From Guillardia theta CCMP2712 (lineage: Eukaryota > Cryptophyceae > Pyrenomonadales > Geminigeraceae), in assembly GCF_000315625.1 (NCBI RefSeq), contig NW_005434617.1, forward strand, positions 98,156 through 145,274: DNA of 47,119 nt. The letters are read 5' to 3'. Below, piece after piece: positions 1 through 14,995 of this stretch (positions within the stretch are counted from its first letter, which is position 1; each line of letters opens with the position of its first letter). Under the pieces are notes generated by a model. It did not search any database. It had not been told where the DNA came from and saw only the letters and a list, made by a program, of their open reading frames with translations. The translations under genes were made by a program, and so were the position numbers.

Positions 1-3000
1 GACAACCTGCAAGCTTCTGTCAGGAAGGCGGGGGAAGAGAAGGTAAAGTTGAAGCGATGGCGCTGGTATGTTGATCATGATGGGGAGAGGAGGGAGGAGG
101 AGGAGGAGGAGGAGGAGGAGGAGGAGGAGGAGGAGGAGGAGGATAGGTCACCTGCGTACCACCGACTAGAATGTGTTTGGCGTTGATGACCTCGGGAGCA
201 AAGATCGCCTCGGCGTTCTTGATAAGGGTGAGCTTGAAGCGGGACTGCATCTGCTGAGAGACGACGGGGAGAGGAGGGACCGAAGGCTTCAGCAGGTTGT
301 TCGCCTTGTCATGCAGCGCCATGCATGCGTGCTCGTCTCTTCCTATCGCTATGAACATCCCAGCCACTCCTCGCAGAAACTGGATGGGAAAGACTCCGCT
401 GCTGCTCTGACCCGGCACGAAGTTACATCCTGCATTCTTGAGGCGCTTCCAGAAGGTCTGGATGTCAAGATCCTCTGCAAGAGCAAAGTCAAGATCAGAA
501 CACCTTTCGTCTTCCTCCTCTTGCCGCAGCCCCCGTTCTCCTCTCCTTTCTACCTCTCTGTTCTCCCTCCTCCCCGTTCCCCCTCCAATCCCTCTCCCCC
601 TCGCTCCCCCTCCTCCTCTCTCCTGCACCTCTTCTCCCCCTTGCCTCACTTCCTCCCCCCTGAGGCACGCAGCTCACCTGTCGGCCTGTGCTCCCAGCAG
701 TAGTAGGTCTTGTCGTGTGCGTACATCTGCAGGAAGAGCTTCGGGAAGTGACCTGAACGGAACCGCCCCGCCTTGAGGCTGCAGAGGACGGGGTTCCCTC
801 CCACAGAGACGAAGTCCATCCCCCCCGGCCCCTTAGGCTTCATCTTGGACACGATGGACTGAAAGTAGCGGTTGGCCGACTTCTGAAAGATCTTGGACGC
901 GATCGACTTCCTCCAGCCCATGCACGAGTAGCCGACGATGATCTGGTCCACGAGCCCCTTCCCCAGCAGCACCCCTTCGTTGTAGTGCAGGGCGGGAGAG
1001 AGGATCAGCCCATCGGGCGCCTTGTCGAGGTTGAGAAACTCCTCGACGCAGACCTCACCGAGAGGGAAGTCATACATCTTCAGCTGCTCCATCTCGCTCA
1101 CCACCAGGATCCCGTCCCCGTCGGTCCCGTAGATGGGCTTGATGATGATGTCTTTCACGTCCAGCAGCCTGTACGCCTCCAGCAGGTCATCCACGGTGGA
1201 GCAGCGGTACCCTCGAGCAACAGGGATGCTCGGGTCAAGCTGCTCGATTGCGGAGGGGGTGTTTGGAGACGAGACATGGCGGTGCAGGACGCCCTTGGAG
1301 CCGAACTTTTCAGTGAACTCGAGCTCCTCCCCGAAGACAGCGACGCCGAACTCGCTCAGGCTGCTGGCCCATCGCTGGAATGTGGGAGTGACCATGTAGG
1401 GGACGAGCGTCCACTTGTCCTCGCCGGAGATGATGATGCCTTTGAGCTGCGAGAGGATGGAGTCGTCGATGTCGTCGTCGAGCGACAGGTTCTCTCCTGA
1501 AGTGAAGATCGCTTGCGACTTGTCCAAATTCATCGCATTCCTGCAGAACTCCCAGTACTCCTTGATCGGCTTGTATCCTCCCGGCAAGATAATGATGTCT
1601 AAGTGCGGCCTCACGCATGCGATGGCCTTAGCGGCGAGCTGGAAGCGACGGTGAGGCTTTCGAACCTCGCTGAGAGGGCAGGACTGCACCCAGATCCTCC
1701 TCCTGTACCGCGACAGGGAAACAGACTCGACGTTTTGGTTGACACAGACCTCCCGGCTGGCAGTCTCCGCCTGCTCCTTGAGGGCCATGGCTTCTGAGTC
1801 GTCGCTCGCGATGGAGATGTAAGTTCCGATGCCGTAGTTGCTCTGGTTCCTGAGGAAGAGAAGGGGAAAGACTCCTGACTTGGACTTCCCGGGAATGAAC
1901 GCGATCCCCCGCTCCACCAGGCGGCTCCAGAAGGTCCAGATGTCGAGGTCAGAGGGTGGGTGTGAGTTCCACATATAGAACACAGAGCCCGTCGCATGCG
2001 TTTCCAGGAAGAGCTTGGCGTAGTGCATTGACGTGAAGACGTTGGTCTCCATCTCCAACAGGATCGGCTCGCCGTCGATGCTCCCGAAGTCGAACAGCCC
2101 GGGCCCTTCAGGCTTCATCTCCTTGAGGATCGCGTTGGCCGCCAACGTGATCTGATCCTGGAATTTGAGGCTCGTGACTGACTTGCGGATACACTGCTTG
2201 CGGTTCCCGAGGCTGACTACGTCCGTGAAGCCCTGCCCGAAGATCTCTCCCTTCATGTACGCCACCGAAGTCGTGATCGGAAGGCCGTCCGGCGCCTTGT
2301 CCAGCTGCACATTCTCCCGCAGCACCACAGTGCCGTCTGCAAAGTCGTACAGCCTCACCTCCTCGATGCTGCGCACAATCTTGCTGGCCCGCCCATCGAC
2401 GGAGTCTACGGGCCGGATGACGGCAGTCTCTCCGTCATGCAGCCCGAGCTCCTCGAAGGCTGAGACCAGCTCCTCGGAGTTCTCGCACACGAACCCCCGG
2501 ATCACTCTGCACTTCTTGCCCAGCAGGGACTCCACCAGCGATGGCGAGGTTGGGGACGAGATCGAACGGAAGATCGCCTTCTTGTCTCCAAACTTGCTGA
2601 TCCATTCCGGATGCTCCCCAAACACCTTTAGGTTGCTGTTGTCGATGTTGTTTGCCCATCGCTGGAAGTTGTCGGTCACGGTCATGGGAACAAGGATGAA
2701 TTGCTGGTCCGACTGGTTGCTCACGGTGTTCTTGATCCGATCGATCACGCCCTGATCAATCTCGTCGTCCAAGCACAGACTCGACGGATTTCCCGCAGTC
2801 CAGATGACCTGCCCGTCTTCGAGCTTGAGAATTTCCTTGCAGAACTCAAAGTAGTCATGAGCCCCCTCGTGATCGCCCTGGAGGACAATGAGGTCTAGTC
2901 CCGGACGCAGCAGGCAAGTAGGGCGGAGCGAGCACTCGTAGCGAGTCTGCGGCCGTCGGATCTCAGGGATGGAGCTGGTGACCCAGATACGACGGGCTGC

Positions 3001-6000
3001 CTTGCGCATTATGTCAGCCTTCTTGAAGAAGGATGGCTTCGGGACGATGAGGTCGATCGGAATCCTCGCATTCTTGTCGAACTTGGAGATGAGGGCGTCT
3101 CCCTGCTTGTACAAGGCCTCCGCTTCTTCGTTTGTGTCCCCAAAGGCAACGTACAGGCCTGAAAGACCTCGGAGGAACAGGAGAGGGAAGATGCCCCTCG
3201 TGGACTTGCCGGGAATGAAAGCGATGCCGTTGGAGACCAACCTGCTCCAGAAGGCGTACACGTCAAAGTCAAGGGCCGGTGCTGTCTTCCAGCAGTAGAA
3301 CGAGCTGTCAGGCGCATAGCGAGCCTGAAACAGCTTCGGGAAATGAGCGCCATTGAATCGCCCTGTGTTGATGTCGGAAAGGACGGGAAGGCCGTTGACT
3401 GAAAGGAAATCGACGCCTCCTGGTCCCCTCGGCTTGGTCGCCTGGATGACGTTTTGCATGTATCGATTGGCTGTCTTCTGGAAGACCTTGGTTGCCCCTG
3501 ACTTTCTCCATCCCATGTAGCTTGTTCCCACCATGATCTGATCCACTAACCCCTTGCCGATGAGTACCCCCTCGTTGTAGTGCATGGCGGGGGACAAGAC
3601 AAGACCGTCCGGCGCCTTGTCAAGGTCGAGGAACTCCTCCAAGCAAACATCGCCCATGGGAAAGTCGTACATCTTGAGCTGCTCGAGCTCGCTGCAAAAG
3701 ATGATTCCTTCTCCAGCCGCCCCGAACACCGGCTTGATCACAACCTCCTTGCAGTCCAGCAGCTTGTAGGCCTCCACCAAGTCGTCCACTGTGGAGCAGC
3801 CGTATCCTCGTGCAACCCGGATGTTGGGGTCGATCTCCTCGATGATGGAAGGAGTGTCAAGGCTGCGTACATGGCGGTGCAAGATGCCCTTCGATCCAAA
3901 CTTCTGCACCCACTCCAGGTCCTCCCCGAAGACGGAAACATCGAGATCAGCAAGCTGACATGCCCACCGCTGGAAGTTGGACGTAACCATGTAGGGGACA
4001 AGGGTCCACGAGTTCCCCGACGACTGTATGATGCTTCTCAGCCTTGACAGGATCGTCTCGTTGATGTCGTCATCCAGACAGTAGGAATCTCCGGACGAGA
4101 AGATAACCTGGTCTTCTCCGAGGTCCAACACATCCTTCATGAAACTCCAGAACTCCCTGGTGGGCTCGTGTCCTCCAGGCAAGACGATGACATCCACACC
4201 TGGTCGCAGCAATCCGATGCACCTGTTGGGAAGGTTGTACCTCTGGGTCACGAGCTTGTACTCTGGCCTGGGACTTTGGATCCAAAGCTGCCGGCGATTC
4301 TCACTGAGAGCAACAGACTCAATCTTGTTGCTGAGGTCTACCAGACGCATAACATGCTCGGCCTGCGATCGCAGGAGAGAGACATCTGCGTCATCGACTC
4401 CGATGCTGATCAGAGTTGCTGTTGTGTTCTTCAAGAATAGGAGCGGGAATACCCCACGCTTTGACTTGCCCGGCATGAAAGCAATGTTGCGATCACACAG
4501 TCTTGTCCACAATCTGCAAGCAGAGAGGATTAGGAAGAAACAACTTTCATTGCTTGCATTACGTCCAAACGTCCATTCCCGGATGCGGATAGAAGTTCCA
4601 CGAGCAGAACCGAGCGTCCTTCGCGTACATCTCATGGAACAACTTGGTGAAGTGCTCCATGCACAGGGTGCCGGCATGAGCATCTGTCAAGTACGGCTTG
4701 CCATCGACTGAGGTGAAGGCAAAAGCTCCCATCCCCGACGGCGCAATCGCTTCCACGAGTCGGCTTGAATGTTGTCTGCACACCAGGTCAATTGGATCAA
4801 CGCCCACACAAAGTTGCATGCTTTACGATATCTTGTCCATAAACTCTTGTGTTGCAGTGCAAGAGCGTAAGCCATAAGTCATTGAACCCATGATAATCCG
4901 TTCGCAGGGACGCCCGTCCAACAGGTCGTTCTGCATGTACTGTACTGTTGGGCTGACGTGCATCCCGTCTGGCGACCTGTCCACTTGTAGATATTCTTGG
5001 AGAATGACATCACCGTATGGGAAGTCATAAAACCTACACAAAAAACTATCGTCACCCTCTCTGCTACCAATATCAAGATGATCCTTTCCTCAGCTCCTCG
5101 GCACTGGATGGGGACAGCATTCCTTGGCCACTGCTCAGGATAGGCTTGATCACAACTTGCACGTTTGGATCTCCGTCAGTCAACAGTCGAAATGCAACCT
5201 TTAGGAGTGTTAGGTCACAGCCTCGTCAAGAAGGCAAGCTCACAAGCAACTGCTTGTCATCGGAACAAGTGAAGCCCCTCGGGACGGTGATGTCTAGCCC
5301 CAGTTCTTCGATGATCGATAGTTTGTCGAGGTCAGAAACCTGATCCAACGCAATGACTTGCATGAAACAGAAGAGATCAACTTAGAGACAACTCACGTGT
5401 CGGTGTATCACTCCCCGATTTCCAAATCTTGACATCCATTCTTTGCTCTCTCCGACGATTTTGATGTTTTTCGTCCCCAGCTGTCTCTTCAGGACCACCT
5501 CCAGGTCTCTCAATCTGGACGTTATAGAGAATGGAATGAGCAGCCATTCCTCATCTTGGCTCTTGGAGGCAAAGGAGAGGACTCTGTCCTTCACGCTGTC
5601 TGTAAAATTTCCAAGGGACTCGTTGAACGATCGCTGCTGATCGTCAGTGTATACAATCTGCTCGTCCTTGAGCGTCAGCACTTCCTTACAGAACTGATTC
5701 CAGCATCAAATGCTGCCACAAGACCAAACAGCAACATGTACCTCTGCAAACTCCCGTGTGCTCTCGTGTCCTCCAGGGATGACAGCGATGTCCTTGTTGC
5801 TCCTTAGCAGCGGGATACACCTGAGCGATGTTGTGAGCAACTCTCTTGACATCGTCTCTGCATTCTTGGATCAATGATATCTACCTTGCTGGGAGCTCAT
5901 CGAACTCTGCCTCAAAATGCTCTTGGTTCGACACGAGGCACCAAATGCGGAAGACATCTTGGTTGCTCCTGGCGGCTTTCCTCCCCCGTGTTGGTGTCGT

Positions 6001-6500
6001 AGGCGTTTGTCCCACCATGTCCTTGGCACTGGCCTGTAAGATATGTGTGTGAAGAAGAGAATCGAACATGCAGAGGAAAACAAGCTGTCTGTTCGCGATA
6101 AATATGATTGAAACTTGTTGAGATGTAATTGGTGAAGAATACGAGAGGCAGGTAAAGGATACTTTCATAATCAGAAAATGAAATATGTTTTTCCCTGGTA
6201 ATGTTGTAATTTGAAGAATTTAGGTGCTTTGTTAGAGAGAAAAAGATGGCTCGCGAGGTTATACAGGACAAAATCGCAGTGCAAGGAGAAATCAGGATCC
6301 ATGCATCATGTAAACTACAGGCGGTTTCACCTGGACCTAATTGTATCAGACCCTCTGCGCTACAACAATGGATTCATCTATATTTCCTATTCAGTAGCAT
6401 TGTCATGTTGAGATATGCTCGTAACCTTACATTGCGAATCAACTTCGCCATGCCGAATGCAAGACTTGCATGTCTCTTAGCAACACTCACGAACCCCTCA
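1..6500 (-). CDS. Giant tandem ATP-grasp ligase-like protein, at least five modules (partial at 3' end)
   Basis: At least eleven exons encode repeated modules of about 420-440 residues. I place exons at 152-474, 678-4513, 4563-4775, 4827-5033, 5089-5198, 5244-5339, 5397-5693, 5742-5820, 5885-6033 and 6431-about 6500. Module A is 4563-6500, B about 3285-4562, C about 1950-3284, D 678-1949, and E starts at 474 and leaves the window. Each module opens with a segment like FIPGKSTRGIFPLLFLR. A Rossmann-like pre-domain follows (LLRPGVDVIVLPGGHEP), then FQRWA and FGSKG blocks. An ATP-grasp core comes next: VVIKPVFGAAGEGI, then LDKAPDGL, then GPGGVDF and SDINTG in module B. The order resembles ATP-grasp peptide ligases with a pre-ATP-grasp domain (PGM1-like), which couple amino acids or peptides through acyl-phosphates. 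Substrate is unknown. The 5' start was not found. The donor at 5088 lacks GT. An ATP-grasp fold is likely; ligase activity is inference. Confidence 0.8.
92..141. repeat. GGA trinucleotide repeat in intron
   Basis: About 16 copies of GAG/AGG lie just beyond the donor at 151, inside an intron of the ATP-grasp gene. Read through, they would give a poly-proline tail, which is an intron artefact. Confidence 0.85.
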
Positions 6501-6593
6501 ATATCCCGAGTTTCTCCATGCTTCTTACCCCGCCTCCCGTTCTTTGTCGTCTCTGTCTTCCTCCCCTTCTCTTGTGCTTTGCTCTTCTTCCCC

Positions 6594-6646
6594 TTCCCCT
6601 TCCCCTTCCCCTTCCCCTTCCCCTTCCCCTTCCCCTTCCCCTTCCT
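6594..6646. repeat. CCCCTT hexanucleotide microsatellite
   Basis: About nine perfect copies of CCCCTT lie upstream of the first exon I can place in the ATP-grasp gene. They are probably in an intron or the 5' flank. Six-frame translations of the array (PFPFPF, GKGKGK) are not genes. Confidence 0.9.
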
Positions 6647-6649
6647 CCC

Positions 6650-7560
6650 TTCCCATCTCTCCTTCCTATCTTGTGCAGCATCGTGCCCTGTTCCGCCCAA
6701 ACTTGTCACCCTACCCTCTACCCACCCTTGAGTTGCTGTCACCCACCTTGAATACTACCTACCCTGACAATGGTAAACCTCAATCGTGGAATTGTAGGGG
6801 TACTTTAGGATTTAATAGCTACCCTACCCCACCTTTAAATCTGCCCACCCTAGGTCGAAAACACCAATTTCCCTCTTGCACCCCACTATCCACCCAAACA
6901 CCACCCACCCACCGAATCACAGACGAAAGTTAGGACCCCATGCATCTTGCTTCCACCCTACCCTGCTGGACTGCATTCAACTACCCATTTCTACACATAA
7001 TAAATACCCTACCCCTTGCACCTGTACCCTACCCTCCCCAACAAATTCACCAATCAAGTCTACATCCCGCCAACAAAGGACTGCATACCCCCTCAATAAA
7101 GAACCCCTAACTCTAATTTCCCACAATCGGAGGATCATACGCTCAGTACCCCAATTTTATCTTCTAAGTACCCACCATTTTCATATTCTCTGTCTGCACA
7201 CCATGTTACTACCCTACTCACAAGTACCCCCACCATCAGTTCTGGCTTCTCCATATTCCCCCAAGAAGGTGAGGGAACGCAGTGATAATGTATAAGGTCA
7301 AAATGCTGTATGAGCGATACATGATGAATTTATAAGAGATACACTGAGTCCAGCGCACTGCCGGGGATCCGGCGGCCCGCCGGGCCCGAGTGAAAGGTTT
7401 GAGCTCTGAGGCGAACCTTGGTAAAGTCCCGTCTCTCCAGCCGCTGTCCTGGGAATGCTTTTCAATGTCTGCGTCAATATTTAAAATTTTCATATGAATA
7501 TTTCAAATTATGTTTCAAAATTTCGTGCAGAGAGGACCGAAAAGAATTTCCCGCCCAGGC
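6650..7560. other. Intergenic: C-rich, G-poor TACCC tract between divergent genes
   Basis: From about 6700 to 7240 the plus strand is strongly C-rich and G-poor. It is full of short words such as taccctaccc, ccaccc and gtacccc, spaced irregularly. The words then stop and a short GC-rich patch follows near 7360-7392. No convincing exon was found. The upstream exons of the minus-strand ATP-grasp gene could still lie here, but I could not recognise them. The tract belongs to the same compositional class as those near 23200-23800, 29150-31110 and 39700-40400. Confidence 0.6.
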
Positions 7561-8613
7561 ATGGCAGCTGCTTTTCACTACATGGACGAGCCGCCCAATG
7601 GCTCTGACGCCCATGAGACCTCTGCCTCCATCCCTGACTCCTCTTCCCTACCGCATCGCCTGCCAGACTCTCAGTCAAGCATTCGGATGAACTTCAAGGG
7701 GCAGCCAGGGCAGGACGGGTTCAACAGAAGGGTGAAGTTAGTCCAGGCTATGATGCAGTTGCCGCCAGAGAAAATCTTCGCAACGAAGGAAAAGAGTAGC
7801 ATGTACAAAGAGATCACAGATCTTCTCAACCGAGACCCAGCCTTCGCGGGGGGGCTGAAGCAGGGTACGACCCGAGACAAGTGGCTAGAGGTCATCTCCA
7901 CAGTGGACTCGATCATAGCAAATGGGTCAGAGGACAAGTACATCAAGTCGGCAAGCAGTGGGAAGGGTGGTCTGAATGAGCTAGATGAGCTCTACCTTAG
8001 ACTTGCCAGGGAGAAGTCCGAGTGGTTGAGAAATCATGATCGAAGTAGGGAAGGGGCCGCGGGCGATGACATACCCCAGCGCGGGCGGAGGAGTGTGGGG
8101 AATGCAGTTCAAAATCAGCCTGATGCATGCAACGTCCACGAGGCTGCAGACGAGCGAATGGAGAAGTCAAGAGCGTCGTACGCGCACTCCGAGCATTCCG
8201 AGGATGGTGGGGGAAGCAGCGACGAGAATGGAGGGGGTTGTCAGGGTAGGAGCTCCTCCCATCCAAACCAGCAGACAGCCAGGGAGTCAAACAAGCGGCA
8301 GAGGGTAGATACGGACAGAAAGGCTGATCGCAATCGTCCAGCGATCGGATCAGCAAACTCGAACTTCAGTGCCGTGTTGGAATGGCTCCGCAGTTCAGAC
8401 GAGAAATACCACCAGTCGTTGGAAGCAGATAGGGAGGTGGCGAAGATCAAGGCAGAGGCTGAGCTGCAGCACGAGAAAGCCAAGGTTCTCAAGCGGGAAG
8501 CAGAGGTTCTTGCGAAGAAGACTGAGTCGTACGAGCGAGGGATCGAGCTGCTCAAGTTGTTGGCATCATGTCATGAGAAGGGTATAACGGTGCCCCCACA
8601 CATGCTTGTGTAG
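7561..8613 (+). CDS. Putative Myb/SANT-like DNA-binding protein with C-terminal coiled coil
   Basis: A single-exon frame of 350 residues. I chose the ATG at 7561 (MAAAFHYMDE) over the in-frame ATG at 7510, which lies in AT-rich sequence and adds only a basic leader. Residues about 45-140 look like a helical Myb/SANT or trihelix-like unit, with spaced aromatic and basic residues around KEITDLLNRDPAF and TRDKWLEVI. Residues about 165-270 are low-complexity, Ser/Gly/Asp-rich and basic, with KRQRVD as a possible nuclear signal. Residues about 275-335 form a strong Lys/Glu/Ala coiled coil (VAKIKAEAELQHEKAKVLKR). The architecture fits a dimerising nuclear DNA-binding protein. I cannot name a family with certainty. 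It is convergent with the SRAP gene, whose stop lies 267 bases downstream. Confidence 0.75.
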   Translation: MAAAFHYMDEPPNGSDAHETSASIPDSSSLPHRLPDSQSSIRMNFKGQPGQDGFNRRVKLVQAMMQLPPEKIFATKEKSSMYKEITDLLNRDPAFAGGLKQGTTRDKWLEVISTVDSIIANGSEDKYIKSASSGKGGLNELDELYLRLAREKSEWLRNHDRSREGAAGDDIPQRGRRSVGNAVQNQPDACNVHEAADERMEKSRASYAHSEHSEDGGGSSDENGGGCQGRSSSHPNQQTARESNKRQRVDTDRKADRNRPAIGSANSNFSAVLEWLRSSDEKYHQSLEADREVAKIKAEAELQHEKAKVLKREAEVLAKKTESYERGIELLKLLASCHEKGITVPPHMLV

Positions 8614-8879
8614 AGGAGAACAGAATCACTTGGCGTCTGTGTGTTTTTTGTTCCACATCCGAACTTGTGAGATGACATATATCTGCTTATCGACGGCTCG
8701 CGTGTGATAAGGCTACTTGTATGCATTCCACAGGGTGATAGGGATTTTGTGTGTAAATGAGGAGTTGAGGTCGAGACGTGAACAAGTCCAGTAGGAGAAT
8801 TCAAACTCAAGTCGTTGCAGTTTTTGAAACACTATCTTTGAACAGCTCAAAAGGCTGCGAACCGAATACAAGCGAAGTC

Positions 8880-10588
8880 TTACTTCTCGGTCTTGATTGT
8901 GAAGTATGAACTGATGGTCTTTTGCGGCTTCGCAACCTCCTTGGATGGACTCACCAATCGCCCTTCTTTGCTCTGTCGCTTTTCTTTCTTGACAGCGTCC
9001 TTGTCCTCCTTCCTATCTCTTCCTCCTCCCGGTCGTGCAGAAGTGACGGTTGTCAAGTCGATGACTTCCATCGCCTCGGCCGCCTCATCGTCCGCTCGCC
9101 TCGTCCGCTTCTGCATCGGAGAGGCAATCGGGCTCGTGGAAACCCGATGCTCGCCGCCTTGCACGCTTCCTACCTCCTGCTTGACACTTGTGGAGTGACT
9201 ACCTTCTGTCTTGGCCTTCAGAGTCTCCCTCGACTCGTTCGCGATCTCCCTCTTGATAATGTCCAGCGGTTTATCTTCATCCCCCTCCTCCTTGCCGACA
9301 TTCTGCCATGGCCTCTTCTTCGTCTCCTCCTTCACTTCTACCTTGCATGTGCCTGTTGAGCGGTGGCATCAGATCAAACTCCTGCCGATGTTCTCTCCCT
9401 ACCTTCTCCTTTGACCGGACTTTTGAAGTATGATGCTATCCCACTCGCCCTCTGCGCATGGTTATCATAAAACTCGCTTTTCGAGCGTCACTCTCGACCT
9501 GTTTCTCTTTGAACGACGAGAGGGGCAACAAGCACTCGGGGACATTGTTCTTCACATTGTTCACAATGTCCGCGACCTGCCATCCGTCACAATCCTCCGC
9601 ATGCTCCATGCACATTCACGATAACCTCGTAGTACTTGAGCTCTTTGCTGTAGGGCGGATGATGGCCTGTACGCTTCACAGCACCTCAACGAGATGGCAG
9701 GAGGGGTCTGGTAAGTCTTCACCTCTCGAACGTGTTCGCCTCAGCGTCTAGCCAAGCTTCGATCTGGTCGCCCTCTAAGATCGCCGGCATTCTGTCATGC
9801 AGCCAAGACTGGAGCGCACGAATTAGTAAGGGAGGAAGGGATAGCGAGGGAGGCAGAGCAGGTGAGGGTGAGGAGAAAGAGGCAAGAACACATGGAACAC
9901 AGGGCAAGTCAAGCTGACCATCTTGTTGCTCGACTCAGTCGTGATGATCGTGCACGAGGTGATCTTCGTCTCTTTCTCTCCATCCTCAGGCTGCACAAGG
10001 CTTATCGCCTTGAGGCACATCAACCCGGTTACCTTCTCTCCCTCCCAGACGTCGTACAACCCCGCAAGACACAATGGCTTCCCGTCGGCTCTCCTGCTCG
10101 GGCTGTCAGCCATGATCGATCCGACAAGCAATCTCTCACTGTATGAAGAACGGTCTCTTCTGCGACTTCGCCGACTTGTCTTGATCCAGCGGCGAACGAA
10201 GTCCAGGAGCCAACCATTCGTAGAAGCCGTCAATGACCTGACTCATGATCCCCATCAAAGCAGGTGACACGGAGGGCTGGCAGCGCACCACAACACAGCG
10301 CCTCTTGTTGAGCAGCCGCTTGTGCACGCGCACAAGGTTATCAGACCTGGAGCAAGGGGAGGTTACCCCTCCAGCGCCATGGCTGACCGCTAACCTCGCG
10401 TTGATCATGGCATAACCTGCCCTCATGGCCTCCCAGGCCGACGATGCTCTCGTGTACGACGGAACTAGCCCCCATCTCATGGACTGGATGACATATCCTG
10501 CTCCCTCCTCCTTCACGTCGCAGTCGCAGGAGTCCTTGACCAGGACCGGGAGGAAGTGGCCGGGGCCGCAATTGTACCTCTGCAGGTT
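8880..10588 (-). CDS. HMCES: SRAP-domain abasic-site shield protein, HMCES-like (first exon unresolved)
   Basis: SRAP proteins (HMCES, YedK) crosslink to abasic sites in single-stranded DNA. Successive exons give the family signatures in order: RYNCGPGHFLPV, MRWGLVPSY, INAR (active-site Asn), RRCVV joined to VIDGFYEW (active-site Glu), PFFIH, CLAGLYDVW, SCTIITTESSNKM, WLHDRMPAIL (active-site His) and NNVKNNVPECLLPL. The tail (8880-9352) is disordered and charged. It has a SUMO-interacting VIDLT, several sumoylation-type sites (IKRE, VKQE, IKTE) and, at the very C-terminus, QKTISSYF, a full PCNA-interacting PIP box. A second PIP-like GIASYFKSP precedes the tail. Introns are about 45-90 nt. The catalytic N-terminal Met-Cys exon is not secured: a CGRV reading lies on the minus strand near 10720-10732 without an adjacent Met. 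Eukaryotic HMCES orthology is well supported; the start is not. Confidence 0.88.
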
Positions 10589-11181
10589 CTGAGGGGAGGG
10601 GAGTCAGCGAGGCGGCTGAAGAAGGGTCATCACAGTGAAGATGATGTGAACGACCTTGAACATGATCATGCTCGTCAGGTGCGAATCATATACAGGCAGC
10701 GATGGCGGCCCCTTGCAACACACACGCCCACACCCGAGCGCACTTGGGGCGATGAGGAGGGCCAGGAAGGGCAGGTGGGAGCAGCTCGGAGGCATTCAAG
10801 GATGCACAATGGTAGAAAGAGCACATGCGAGCGAGGATGGGAGCACGAGCATGGAGGTATAGGGAGGAAGGAGGCGTGTTTTACAGGGGAAATTGAGGGC
10901 AACAGCTGCGATCGAGCAGGGAGAGCAAACACAAGAATGAGGAGAGGACCAGGGACAGAAGGAGGAGGGAGAAGAGGAGGAGGGAGGATCAGACCTCCTT
11001 GCCCATGAACTTCTTCGCTCTCGTCGCCTTCATGACCTCCTCCTCCCCGAAGACGCTCATGCATGACGATCGCCCGCACCCTCCCCCGCCCATCCCGACT
11101 ACCGCAGGTTACCCCATCCCCGCTCAGGCCCTTTACTTTCCATGGCGATCATATGAGCTCAGCGGGACTTATCGGGCGAGG
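10589..11181. other. Divergent intergenic region / likely SRAP first exon
   Basis: This lies between the secure part of the SRAP gene (minus) and the GT61 start (plus). The minus strand has a CGRVCCKG reading around 10715-10735 that looks like the start of an SRAP domain, but no in-frame Met-Cys pair. Both gene starts and their promoters must lie here. No clear TATA element or repeat was seen. Confidence 0.5.

Positions 11182-14995
<3,814 letters not shown>

Noticed and set aside
6374-6742. Minus-strand ORF with GKGKGK repeats
   Set aside because: Mostly a translation of the CCCCTT microsatellite. Only its last part (VSVAKRHASLAFGMAKLIRN) is kept, as an exon of the ATP-grasp gene.
7236-7493. 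Minus-strand ORF starting MKILNIDADIEKHSQ
   Set aside because: No homology to the modules downstream and no splice link found. It overlaps the putative promoter of the plus-strand gene.
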